The notes under the pieces are model-generated. The model was not told where the DNA came from. It worked only from the letters and a program-made list of their open reading frames with translations, and did not search any database. 64,000 nucleotides of DNA, from contig JAZJZF010000064.1 of assembly GCA_040389965.1 (NCBI GenBank), forward strand, positions 62,001 to 126,000, in the 5' to 3' direction. The DNA is from UBA4416 sp040389965. GTDB taxonomy: Bacteria; Bacteroidota; Bacteroidia; B-17B0; Aurantibacillaceae. Made by a program: the position numbers and the translations under genes. Positions 17,800-26,800 of this stretch are shown one piece after another. Position 1 is the first letter of the stretch. Each line of letters opens with the position of its first letter.

Positions 17800-18516
17800 A
17801 TGACAAAGCTTTCTGTTAACATCAATAAAATTGCCACTATCCGAAATTCGAGAGGAGGCAATACTCCCAATTTATTAAAAGTGGCACAGGATGCCGAAAG
17901 GTTTGGTGCACAAGGCATAACCGTACATCCAAGGCCCGATGAAAGACATATTCGCTATCAGGATGTATACGATTTGAAACCTCTTGTAAAAACAGAATTC
18001 AATATTGAAGGCAATCCTAAGATTCAAAAATTTGTGGATCTGGTAATGGATACTAAACCTACACAAGTTACGCTGGTACCCGATGGCGATAATCAATTAA
18101 CCTCCGATCATGGTTGGGATACGATTGCCAATAAAGCCTATCTGATCGATATCATTACACAGTTTAAACAGGCAGGCATACGCACTTCTATTTTTGTGGA
18201 TGCCGATCTTAAAATGGTGGAAGGCGCTAAGGCAACGGGCGCCGACAGAATTGAATTGTATACCGAGGAATATGCAAGGCTTTATACTACTCAAAAAGAA
18301 ACCGTTATAAAACCATTTTCAGAAGCAGCAAAACTGGCCAATAAATTGGGCCTTGGAGTAAACGCCGGACATGACCTGAGCCTTGAGAATTTAGCATACT
18401 TTAAAAACAATGTAGAGAACTTGCTGGAGGTTTCTATAGGCCATGCACTGATCAGCGATGCTTTATACTATGGATTAGAAAACACGATTCAGCTTTATTT
18501 AAGACAGCTGAAATAA
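17800..18516 (+). CDS. pdxJ: Pyridoxine 5'-phosphate synthase
   Basis: 238 residues, the full length of the family. PdxJ condenses 1-deoxy-D-xylulose 5-phosphate with 3-amino-2-oxopropyl phosphate to make pyridoxine 5'-phosphate, the last ring-forming step of the DXP-dependent vitamin B6 pathway. Diagnostic stretches are LSVNINKIATIRNSRGGNTP, the HPRPDERHIR loop, QVTLVPD and the phosphate-binding VNAGHDLSLENL near the end. A TIM-barrel cytoplasmic enzyme. No other B6 genes are adjacent. It converges on the minus-strand gene at 18520 with three bases between stops and no obvious terminator. Confidence 0.96.
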   Translation: MTKLSVNINKIATIRNSRGGNTPNLLKVAQDAERFGAQGITVHPRPDERHIRYQDVYDLKPLVKTEFNIEGNPKIQKFVDLVMDTKPTQVTLVPDGDNQLTSDHGWDTIANKAYLIDIITQFKQAGIRTSIFVDADLKMVEGAKATGADRIELYTEEYARLYTTQKETVIKPFSEAAKLANKLGLGVNAGHDLSLENLAYFKNNVENLLEVSIGHALISDALYYGLENTIQLYLRQLK

Positions 18517-18519
18517 ATT

Positions 18520-18936
18520 TCAGGGTACCTGTTTTTTGCCGTAGTAATACACTGAAACAGGATTACTAATACGCATAAACAGATAAATGCTATCACCCGC
18601 ATAAAATCTAACAGAGGGGCATGGGCCGATGGAACAGGAAGGGTTATAAAAATTAACTCCTTTTGGGGCGCTGATATCAAGGGCATTCGAACCAATATTT
18701 AAATGGTAGGCATTACCCTCTAATCTGGAAACTCCAATAAAAACAGGACCCGTAGTATCAATCAGTTGAATCATATGGTTTGCTGTGTCGAAAGACATAG
18801 AATGAGTAACTTTTATGCATTCATAATTCCCTGCAAAGTTATTTTTAGCGTCATATATTTCTACGTCTTTTTTGCATGCAAAAAGCACTGTTGCTGCAAA
18901 CATTACAATATAACTGAACTGTTTTAAAGCCATCAA
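18520..18936 (-). CDS. Lipoprotein of unknown function
   Basis: 138 residues with a signal peptide and lipobox (TVLFAC), followed by a charged KKD stretch typical of exported Bacteroidota lipoproteins. The mature part is short and strand-rich (NFAGNYECIKVTHS, NAYHLNIGSN, VRFYAGDSIYLFMRI), perhaps a small lipocalin-like or beta-sandwich domain. No family recognised. The gene directly follows 18937-19956: that gene's stop and this gene's ATG touch, so they are very likely co-transcribed and possibly act together in the envelope. Confidence 0.7.
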   Translation of the reverse strand: MMALKQFSYIVMFAATVLFACKKDVEIYDAKNNFAGNYECIKVTHSMSFDTANHMIQLIDTTGPVFIGVSRLEGNAYHLNIGSNALDISAPKGVNFYNPSCSIGPCPSVRFYAGDSIYLFMRISNPVSVYYYGKKQVP

Positions 18937-19956
18937 TTATTTCAGGCTTATCTTAACGGTATAAGAGCCTGTATTAGCCGCATTATAAACCGTTTCGTAA
19001 ATGGAAACAAACAACATACCCGATGTTTTGGCAGTACCATTATACTTTGCTCCTGCTTTTAATACATCATAACTGGTTTCACCGATCTTATACACCACAT
19101 TCCCATAAGATGGATAAGTAACAGCACCTGCATAATCATCGTTGGTTGATACCGCCGGGTAAGGTGTACCGGTACTTGATACATAAGAACCGTCGGGCTT
19201 ATATTTTTGATTGCTTAAACTGGCCAACGTTACTTCGCCACTCGCTGTGATCAAAAATTTTTGTCCCTGCTTTAAAGTAATACCGGTTTTTAACCAGCCA
19301 CCCTGTTGGTTTCCGCTAATGTTTTTATTTGCCAGTAATTTTAATACGATCTCATTGCCATTGCCAGGTTCTGAATAAGACACATCCATAGTTTTGATCT
19401 TTTCTTTAGGAATCGATAAATTACCATATTCCGTTTTCACATCCAACTTGGCAAACTCATACATTCCGCCCATGGTATATTCGTTATCAATTGTAATGAC
19501 ATCATTTATTTTAGACACATCGTCAATGCTAAAACTGTTCTTAATTTCCATCAACGCATTATCAATGGTATATTCTCCGGTAATTTCATTTTCCTGGCTA
19601 TTCTTAGGATCGTCCTGAAAATCATTAATAGCTGAAATGGCCTTAGTACCAAGCTTTACAAGATCGGCATAGGCCCCCTTTTTAGTTTCATCGCTCCCAT
19701 TGGTATTTAAGATCTTTAAACTCTGCTGTGCTTTATCACTTACCGTTTTGTCTTTTCCCAAACCTACTACAATGGTGCTTACATGTTGTATAGGGATTGT
19801 CAGCTGTCCGTAATCGGTTCTTAAAACAACGTCGGCCATAGCGGTGGTGCCCGAAATAGAGCTCCCATCCCTTAAATTTAATTTAACCTCTACTGTTTTT
19901 TGTGAAAAAACAAGCGTTGAGAGGAAAAGGCAGGAAAGTATGATTCTGGTTTTCAT
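18937..19956 (-). CDS. Secreted protein with a C-terminal LecA-like beta-sandwich
   Basis: 339 residues starting with a signal peptide (MKTRIILSCLFLSTLVFSQ). The N-terminal ~60 residues and residues ~150-190 look like two related strands (LRTDYGQLTIPIQHVSTI and VKTEYGNLSIPKEKIKTM), that is, an internal duplication. The last ~140 residues contain GGWLKTGITLKQGQKFLITASGEV and YKPDG, a pattern seen in PA-IL/LecA-like carbohydrate-binding folds. Sugar binding is possible but untested, and the calcium and sugar residues cannot be judged by eye. First gene of a two-gene unit with the lipoprotein at 18520. Confidence 0.65.
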   Translation of the reverse strand: MKTRIILSCLFLSTLVFSQKTVEVKLNLRDGSSISGTTAMADVVLRTDYGQLTIPIQHVSTIVVGLGKDKTVSDKAQQSLKILNTNGSDETKKGAYADLVKLGTKAISAINDFQDDPKNSQENEITGEYTIDNALMEIKNSFSIDDVSKINDVITIDNEYTMGGMYEFAKLDVKTEYGNLSIPKEKIKTMDVSYSEPGNGNEIVLKLLANKNISGNQQGGWLKTGITLKQGQKFLITASGEVTLASLSNQKYKPDGSYVSSTGTPYPAVSTNDDYAGAVTYPSYGNVVYKIGETSYDVLKAGAKYNGTAKTSGMLFVSIYETVYNAANTGSYTVKISLK

Positions 19957-20038
19957 ATGTAGATGTTATTGTTTTTTAAGCTCATATAGTATAGTCATGT
20001 GTAAGATTTTGGTGTAAAATTAACGGCCTCACTAAACT

Positions 20039-20071
20039 AAAAAAGCCTCTACTAAATTAGTAAAGGCTTTT
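20039..20071 (-). terminator. Intrinsic terminator after the M43 protease gene
   Basis: Stem AAAAGCCT / AGGCTTTT with an inner TACTAA / TTAGTA helix, one C-A mismatch between them. Read on the minus strand it ends in a run of six Ts. It lies 18 bases after the protease stop at 20089. Confidence 0.75.
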
Positions 20072-20088
20072 GAAAACAAAAAGATATT

Positions 20089-21432
20089 TTATTGTAATAT
20101 AATGCGTTTAGAAATCAAACCCGATTTAGATTTTAGAGTTAAAAAGTAAACACCTGCCGGTTGGTCTGAAAGATCCATTTTAATAGTTCCTCCGTTCGAT
20201 TGGCTTTGTTTGATCTCTTTTACAGTCTGCCCCAATGTATTAATCACTGATAAAGTAAGGTCCTGAGCGTTTAACAGATCAACCTTAACATTAAATTCAC
20301 CATGAGCAGGATTAGGAAACACGCTTACTTCAATGTCTGAAATATTCTCTTTAATGCCAACCGTGGTGCAAACCGTTGAAGTAGCTAAAGATGTTCTTCT
20401 CACACAATTTGCCATAACTGCCTGCATACGCGCTTTTTGGCCTGCCGTAAACATAACCATGCATTTATCATCACTGTAATCCATATAATTCTGGTAATTA
20501 ACCCCCGGAGAGGTTGCTGAACAGCCATCTGTTCTTACAGCACCGGCCGTAGAAGGGCAAGTACCATTTTCACTTCCCTGGTTGGGAGTATCGGCTACAT
20601 AATCCGTTCCACTGCAAGAACCTCCATCATCGCCCCAGATATGCCAAAGCCCAAACCAGTGGCCTGATTCGTGAGTAAGCGTTCTTCCCTTATTATAAGG
20701 AGCTGTCGCTGTTCCTGTATTGCCGGTATAACGGTAGTCGATAGTAACACCATCTGTACTGGCACTGCCACCCTGACCCACCATATCCGTTACCGGTGTA
20801 GTACCCGACGGAATGGTTGGAAATTGAGAATAACCCAGTGTTCCTGCATCGGCTCCACCGAACTCAAGTACCCATACATTAAAATATTTTGTAGGATCCC
20901 AGATGGTTGCCGGCTTAACAGTTGCTTCAATATAAGACATGGCATAAGGCAAGGCATTCCAGCCTTTTGTGGTAACGTTAATCCTGTCGATACCGGGCTC
21001 TGTCATTGCATTTCCGGATGGATCGACCTTGGCTGCACAAAAATTAATTTCAATATCGGCAGCAGAAGCTGTAAATGTTGGTTGCGTCACATAAGTTGCA
21101 AAATCAGTATTTAATTTTCTGTAATCGTTATTAAGAATAGTGATTTGCGAATTTACCTGAGTTTGACTGATATTCCTTGCAGGAGTAAGCGTACCTGAGT
21201 GAACGATATGAAACACAATAGGAATCGTATAAGCAGTTGCTGTTTTTTTGACATTGGCAAACTGCTTGTCTTTTTGAATTGTAGCCTCCATCCACTGCTC
21301 AAATTCAGCGTTTTGCGCTGCGTTATAGTTTACTGTTCCGCATTTTCTTACAGGGGCTGTTTCTGTTACATTTTGAGCATGGATACCCAAACATATAAAA
21401 GAAAGCATCAGAGGTGTAAATAATTGTTTCAT
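20089..21432 (-). CDS. M43 (pappalysin-like) zinc metalloprotease secreted by T9SS
   Basis: 447 residues. Signal peptide (MKQLFTPLMLSFICLGIHAQ), a prodomain, then the catalytic domain with the extended zinc motif HESGHWFGLWH (His254, Glu255, His258, His264) and the Met-turn NYMDYSDD (Met317). Several cysteines around the active site (SCSG, GTCPS, DGCS, DDKC) are probably disulfide-bonded, as in ulilysin-type enzymes. The last ~75 residues (VFPNPAHGEFNV to the basic SKRIILQ end) are a type A T9SS sorting domain, so the protein should be moved across the outer membrane and attached or released there. It digests extracellular proteins; specificity unknown. Confidence 0.92.
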   Translation of the reverse strand: MKQLFTPLMLSFICLGIHAQNVTETAPVRKCGTVNYNAAQNAEFEQWMEATIQKDKQFANVKKTATAYTIPIVFHIVHSGTLTPARNISQTQVNSQITILNNDYRKLNTDFATYVTQPTFTASAADIEINFCAAKVDPSGNAMTEPGIDRINVTTKGWNALPYAMSYIEATVKPATIWDPTKYFNVWVLEFGGADAGTLGYSQFPTIPSGTTPVTDMVGQGGSASTDGVTIDYRYTGNTGTATAPYNKGRTLTHESGHWFGLWHIWGDDGGSCSGTDYVADTPNQGSENGTCPSTAGAVRTDGCSATSPGVNYQNYMDYSDDKCMVMFTAGQKARMQAVMANCVRRTSLATSTVCTTVGIKENISDIEVSVFPNPAHGEFNVKVDLLNAQDLTLSVINTLGQTVKEIKQSQSNGGTIKMDLSDQPAGVYFLTLKSKSGLISKRIILQ

Positions 21433-21584
21433 ATAAATTAATTTAAGTTCCGTAATGTTTAATAGAAATTTGTGAAAGCAAATTGCTCATAAACGGGAGA
21501 GATTATACATAATTACATTTTTTGTGCGACAAATTCAAGGCCAATATTACTTTTTGAGGTAAAAAATAGATAATTTTGGGCAAA

Positions 21585-22271
21585 ATGACATTCAAAATAT
21601 TAATAATTGAAGATGAATTGAGTTTACAGGAAACCCTGAAACTGAATCTGGAACTCGAGGGTTACCGCGTAGAAACACTTTCAACAGGATTAAATGCCAT
21701 GGCTCACATCCGCACCTCGGCTCCTGACCTGATATTGCTAGATATTATGTTACCCGTTTTAAGCGGAACAGAAATTTATCGCGAGTTAAAAAAACTAAAT
21801 AGTACCATACCCGTTATTTTTTTAACGGCAAAAAATGACGTAAAGGATAAGATTGAAGGACTAAAGCTTGGTGCCGACGATTATATTACCAAGCCTTTTG
21901 ATCTGGAAGAACTTTTATTGAGAGTAAATATTGTATTAAAACGTAATAAAAGCAATGCCGTAAGCGATGTATTTACGTTTGACAATTGCGAAATAAATTT
22001 TTCTACGTTTCTGGTAAAAACAATTTCGGGAGAAGTTGAAACCCTCTCTAAACGGGAAATCGCGCTTTTAAGATTACTGGTAGACAACTTAAATAATGTA
22101 GTTTCCAGAGATGAGATTTTAGAAAAAATATGGACTAAAGATGAAAATCCCTCCTCGAGAACCATTGATAATTTTATTTTAAATTTCAGAAAATTATTTG
22201 AGTTAAACCCAAAAGAACCTAAGTATTTTCAATCGATACGGGGTGTAGGCTATAAATTAGTTGTTGGGTAA
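21585..22271 (+). CDS. OmpR/PhoB-type response regulator, no partner kinase nearby
   Basis: 228 residues from the ATG at 21585; an in-frame TTG at 21576 adds three residues and falls within the -7 motif. Receiver domain with acidic pocket IIEDE, phospho-acceptor Asp53 (LLDIMLP), the Thr in FLTAKND and the Lys in DDYITKPFD. The C-terminal winged helix has SKREIALLRLLVDN, SSRTIDNFILNFRKLF and IRGVGYKLV. A complete DNA-binding regulator of the OmpR/PhoB subfamily. Its kinase is not adjacent, so it is an orphan in this window. A TAATTTTG motif at 21571-21578 could be its -7 element. Confidence 0.93.
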   Translation: MTFKILIIEDELSLQETLKLNLELEGYRVETLSTGLNAMAHIRTSAPDLILLDIMLPVLSGTEIYRELKKLNSTIPVIFLTAKNDVKDKIEGLKLGADDYITKPFDLEELLLRVNIVLKRNKSNAVSDVFTFDNCEINFSTFLVKTISGEVETLSKREIALLRLLVDNLNNVVSRDEILEKIWTKDENPSSRTIDNFILNFRKLFELNPKEPKYFQSIRGVGYKLVVG

Positions 22272-22302
22272 CAGAGCATTAAAAACGGAAGCAGTATTTC
22301 AT

Positions 22303-22521
22303 TTAGTCCTTTATTTTTTCAAATCGCTTTACCTCTGCTCCTTCCACAATAAGCATTTCAGTAAACATACTTAAAGGCCTTACCCATAAATTTTCTCCTT
22401 CTTGTTGATAAGTAGCTTTATAAACCACCAATTCCTCTAAAGTTTCGCTATGCCTGGCTGTACCAATAACCTCATATAGTTTGCCTTTGTAATGCTTATA
22501 TAAACCTTTTTCCAAACTCAT
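22303..22521 (-). CDS. DUF1653 family protein
   Basis: 72 residues. The protein reads LYKHYKGKLYEVIGTARHSETLEELVVYKA and then WVRPLSMFTE, a near-textbook DUF1653 domain. These small cytoplasmic proteins have a compact beta fold and no known activity. The gene starts 11 bases after the acetyltransferase gene on the same strand, so both are probably read together. Confidence 0.88.
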   Translation of the reverse strand: MSLEKGLYKHYKGKLYEVIGTARHSETLEELVVYKATYQQEGENLWVRPLSMFTEMLIVEGAEVKRFEKIKD

Positions 22522-22532
22522 TTCTATATTTT

Positions 22533-23066
22533 TTAATCGGTCGATAAAATGGCGTATCCATAATTATCAGACCAGCCTGATTTTAACGGCAAAAGCTGCC
22601 TTGTATGCGCTTCTCTTAACATTCCTGCTTTTTCCATGACCTTAACAGAACCAATATTTGCCACGGCACAACCCGCTTCAATTCTATGAAGTTTTAAATC
22701 CATAAATCCAAAATCAATTACTTTTTTTAATGCTTCAGTACCATAGCCTTTGTTCCAGAAATTATAATGAAATTTAAACCACACTTCCGCATTTTTATAT
22801 TTTTCTCTTCCTACATTAATTCCAATCAATCCCATAAATTGCACGGGATCATCTTTTAATTCAATCACAAAAACAAATTTTTGGCGAGGTGTGCTATTAT
22901 TTTCTAAGATCCACTTTTCGCATAGTGCTCTTGTCTCTTCTATATTTTCCGGAATACCAAGCGTATTGAAACGGTCTGTTTCTTCTAAACAATGCAATTC
23001 ATGCACAGCCTCTATATCTGCTTCTGTAAGCAGTCTTAAGATTAATCTCTCTGTTAGTAATTGCAT
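22533..23066 (-). CDS. GNAT family N-acetyltransferase (RimJ/RimL-like)
   Basis: 177 residues, a single GNAT domain. It begins LLTERLILRLLTEADIEAV, contains a MGLIGINV strand, YNFWNKGYGTEALKKVIDFGF (acetyl-CoA pyrophosphate loop) and LHRIEAGCAVANIGSVKVMEKAGM, all typical of the RimJ/RimL subgroup (Acetyltransf_3). It transfers an acetyl group from acetyl-CoA to an amine, often a protein N-terminus; the substrate here is unknown. Likely upstream member of a two-gene unit with the DUF1653 gene. Confidence 0.88.
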   Translation of the reverse strand: MQLLTERLILRLLTEADIEAVHELHCLEETDRFNTLGIPENIEETRALCEKWILENNSTPRQKFVFVIELKDDPVQFMGLIGINVGREKYKNAEVWFKFHYNFWNKGYGTEALKKVIDFGFMDLKLHRIEAGCAVANIGSVKVMEKAGMLREAHTRQLLPLKSGWSDNYGYAILSTD

Positions 23067-23107
23067 ACTCTTTAAACGTTTAATCCTTTTCTGTTATCAA
23101 TTTGTTC

Positions 23108-23533
23108 TTAGCTTGTATGGTCTGCCACAATAACCCAGTTGCCGTTTATTTTTTTCCAAAGTAAGGTAAAATGCCCGCCCGCTGCTTTTTCTTTCTTTAG
23201 TTCCCATTTACCAATAACATAAACAGCATTTTCAGAAAGTTGTGTGCACTCAATCAATGTAAATGTTAAGATTCCCATTGCTTCCTTTGTAGGGTAACCT
23301 TTTATGTAATTATCCAGCGTTTTCTGCCAGCCGTAAGTAATGCCTTTACTGCCTATAAATTTCAGGCTGTCACTTTTCCAGTAATACTCCATGAAACCTT
23401 TAATATTACCCGCGTTCCATGCCTGTTCCTGCACACGCATATTCTCTTTTACACTGTTAATATCGGGGCTTGTCTTTTGAGCATACAGAACAACAGAACA
23501 GCATAAACAAAGCATTAGCAAAAAGGTTTTCAT
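23108..23533 (-). CDS. Secreted DUF4440/SnoaL-like (NTF2-fold) protein
   Basis: 141 residues with a signal peptide (MKTFLLMLCLCCSVVLYAQ) and one cystatin-like alpha+beta domain. It contains VQEQAWNAGNIKGFMEYYWKSD in the first helices and a C-terminal FTLLWKKINGNWVIVADHTS, matching DUF4440/SnoaL-like proteins. Such folds serve as small-molecule binding domains or ketosteroid-isomerase-like enzymes; no catalytic residues can be assigned here. It lies upstream of the acetyltransferase gene on the same strand with a 41-base gap. Confidence 0.8.
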   Translation of the reverse strand: MKTFLLMLCLCCSVVLYAQKTSPDINSVKENMRVQEQAWNAGNIKGFMEYYWKSDSLKFIGSKGITYGWQKTLDNYIKGYPTKEAMGILTFTLIECTQLSENAVYVIGKWELKKEKAAGGHFTLLWKKINGNWVIVADHTS

Positions 23534-23602
23534 AAGAGTAAAACTTAAAATTGTTAATAAGTGACATAATACATTTATCCTATAAAATTACATAAAATGT
23601 TA

Positions 23603-23610
23603 TATCTTTG
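23603..23610 (+). promoter_or_regulatory. -7 promoter element for the metH riboswitch transcript
   Basis: TATCTTTG, an exact TAnnTTTG match, ending 18 bases before the P1 helix of the riboswitch. The upstream region shows no TTG at the ideal spacing. Position relative to the aptamer supports it. Confidence 0.55.
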
Positions 23611-23628
23611 TTCCTCGTTCTTTAATAC

Positions 23629-23806
23629 ACTTATTAAGAAAAGCAGAGGGATACGCCCAAAGAAGCTTTACCAACCCTTGATTAGTTAAAAGTTTGAAAG
23701 TTAAAAAGTTTGAAAGTTTAGTAACTTTCTAAACTCATCAACACTTTAAACTTTGTAACTAATGAGAAGGTGGGAATTCGTCCCGGTTATACCGGGAAAA
23801 ATAAGT
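23629..23806 (+). promoter_or_regulatory. SAM-I (S-box) riboswitch aptamer
   Basis: The conserved S-box core is present in order: TTATTAAGA, GCAGAGGGAT, GCCC, GAAGC, CCAACC, then AAGGTG, GGAATTCGTCC and a CCCGG/CCGGG hairpin, then AATAAG. P1 is a perfect 7-bp helix, ACTTATT (23629-23635) with AATAAGT (23800-23806). P3 is greatly lengthened: ATTAGTT (23681-23687) pairs with AACTAAT (23757-23763), continued by an AT-rich stem with a nested hairpin (AGTTTAG 23715-23721 with CTAAACT 23729-23735). Binding of S-adenosylmethionine should favour the terminator at 23840 and switch off metH. The 350 bases between genes here are fully explained by the promoter, aptamer and terminator. Confidence 0.93.
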
Positions 23807-23839
23807 AGAATAGATTTTATTATAACAACACAAACATAT

Positions 23840-23873
23840 AAATCTCTTCTGCAATTGCGGGAGAGATTTTTTT
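23840..23873 (+). terminator. Riboswitch expression-platform terminator
   Basis: AAATCTCTTCTGC (23840-23852), loop AATT, GCGGGAGAGATTT (23857-23869), with two G-U pairs and seven Ts at 23867-23873. It ends 11 bases before the metH ATG, so transcription either stops here or continues straight into metH. Confidence 0.9.
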
Positions 23874-23883
23874 ATTTTGATAT

Positions 23884-26800
23884 ATGCACACCATACAGGA
23901 AGAATTAGAAAAAAGAATATTAGTGATCGATGGCGCCATGGGCTCTATGATTCAGCAATACAAGCTAACTGAAAAAGATTTCAGAGGTAAACGTTTTGCT
24001 GATTGGCACAAGGATCTTCAGGGAAATAATGATTTATTATCTATTACACAGCCTCAGATCATTAAAACCATTCACAAAGAATACTTAAAAGCCGGTGCCG
24101 ATATTATTGAAACAAACACCTTTAGCGATACCACTATTGCTATGGCAGATTATGATATGCAGGAGTTTGTGTATGAATTGAATTTTGAATCGGCGAAAAT
24201 TGCCAAAGAAGCGGTTACCGAATTTAAAACAGAATTTCCCGAATTTGCTTCCATACCAAAATTTGTAGCAGGAGCCATAGGCCCAACCAATCGTACCTTG
24301 TCCCTATCGCCCAATGTAAATGATCCGGGTTTCAGAGCCATTACATTTGATGAACTGGTAGAAGCTTATACAGAGCAGGTGCGCGGTTTAATTGATGGTG
24401 GCGCAGATTTGTTATTAATTGAAACTATTTTTGATACGTTAAATGCAAAAGCCGCCTTATTTGCGATTCAGAATTATGCCGAAAAAATAAATAAAAAAAT
24501 GCCGGTAATGGTTTCTGGTACAATTACCGATGCCAGCGGCAGAACCTTATCCGGACAAACAACCGAGGCATTTTTAAATTCGGTATCGCATGTTGATCTG
24601 TTAAGTGTTGGATTAAATTGTGCCCTGGGAGCAAAAGATATGCGTCCTTATTTGGAAGAGTTGTCTGCCAAAGCCCCTTTCTATGTGAGCGCCTACCCTA
24701 ACGCCGGATTACCAAATCAATTTGGCGAATACGATCAGGATGCTCACGAAATGGGCCACCAGATCGAAGACTTTTTAAGAGCAGGTTTTTTAAATATTGT
24801 GGGGGGCTGTTGTGGAACAACACCTGCTCATATTAAACGTATTGCCGAACTTGCAAAAGAAGCAAAGCCCCGTAAAAAACCCGAACCCGATACGTTAATG
24901 CACTTAAGCGGATTAGAGCCATTTACACTAACACCCGAAAGTAATTTCATGAACGTGGGAGAAAGAACCAATGTAACGGGTTCAAAAAAATTCCTGCGTT
25001 TAATTAAAGAAGGAAATTACGAAGAGGCCTTATCCATTGCCAAAGATCAGGTGGATGGCGGTGCGCAGGTAATTGACGTCAATATGGACGAAGGCATGTT
25101 GGATAGCGAACAGGCTATGACCACTTTCTTAAATTTAATCGCATCAGAGCCTGATATTTCCCGTGTTCCCATTATGATAGATTCTTCTAAGTGGAGTGTG
25201 ATTGAAGCGGGTTTAAAATGCGTTCAGGGCAAAGCCATTGTTAACTCTATTTCTTTAAAAGAAGGAGAAGAAAAATTTATTGAACAGGCACATAAAATAA
25301 AACAATATGGTGCAGCCGTTATTGTAATGGCTTTTGACGAGGTTGGACAAGCTGATACACTCGAACGCCGTAAAGAGATTTGTAAACGTGCTTATGATAT
25401 TTTAGTAGATAAAGTACATTTCCCTGCACAGGATATTATTTTTGATCCTAATATTTTCCCTGTGGCAACGGGCATGGAAGAGCATCGTTTAAATGCCCTC
25501 GACTTTTTTAATTCTACCAAATGGATCAAAGATAATTTACCATACGCCAAAGTAAGCGGCGGAGTAAGTAACGTTTCTTTTTCATTCAGAGGAAATGACC
25601 ACGTACGTGAAGCCATACATGGCGCATTTCTTTACCATGCCGTAAAGAATGGAATGGATATGGGTATTGTAAATCCTGCACAATTACAGGTGTATGATGA
25701 TATTGAAAAAACATTACTGGAACTTGTAGAAGATGTTTTATTGAACCGAAGAGATGATGCTACTGAACGTTTGGTGGAACACGCCGAATCTTTAAAAGGC
25801 ATTACCAAAGAAAAAACAGAGAAAGATGAAGAATGGCGTAAAGGTACTGTAGAAGAGCGCTTAAGCCATGCTCTGGTAAAAGGTTTAGTAGAATATATTG
25901 ATGTTGATACAGAAGAAGCACGCCTGAAATTAGGAAGACCTTTACACGTTATTGAAGGCCCCTTAATGGATGGTATGAATGTAGTAGGCGATTTGTTTGG
26001 CAGTGGGAAAATGTTTTTGCCGCAGGTAGTAAAAAGTGCCCGCGTGATGAAAAAAGCAGTGGCTTATTTAGAACCTTACTTACAACAGGAAAAAGAAAAC
26101 AACCGACTGGCGGGTATTGTAGGAGATGGCAGAACCAACGCCGGAAAAATATTAATGGCTACCGTAAAAGGCGATGTGCATGATATTGGTAAAAACATTG
26201 TAGGTGTTGTATTAGCCTGCAATAACTACGAAATCATCGACTTAGGAGTAATGGTGAGCTGCGATAAAATTTTAGAAGAAGCTAAAAAACATAATGTAGA
26301 TGTGATTGGCTTAAGTGGGTTAATTACGCCATCGTTAGATGAAATGGTACACGTGGCCAAAGAAATGGAACGTTTAAATTTTAAAACACCTTTGTTAATT
26401 GGCGGCGCTACAACATCCAAAGTACATACTGCCGTTAAAATTGCTCAGAATTATTCGGGACCTGTTGTACACGTTAATGATGCCAGTAAATCGGTACCTG
26501 TTGCCAGTAGCTTAATTTCAGACGAACTGCGCGCTAATTTTATGCTTGACGTTAACAAAGATTATGAACGTGTTCGTGAGCAAAACAAAAATGCACAATC
26601 TCAAAATAAATACTTAACGCTGGCAGAAGCACGTCTGAATAAATTTCAGATCGATTGGAATAAAACAGAAATTACAAAACCGTCTTTTACAGGAATTAAA
26701 GTATTTGATAATTATGATCTCCATGAGATTGCTGAATACATTGACTGGACACCATTCTTTATTTCATGGGAAATGAAAGGCTCTTATCCTAAAATTTTAA

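Noticed and set aside
20671..21114. A 147-codon open frame on the plus strand
   Set aside because: It lies antisense within the M43 protease gene, has no plausible domain and is explained by codon bias of the real gene.
23688..23720. AAAAGTTTGAAAGTT tandem repeat as an independent regulatory site
   Set aside because: It lies within, and pairs as part of, the P3 arm of the riboswitch.
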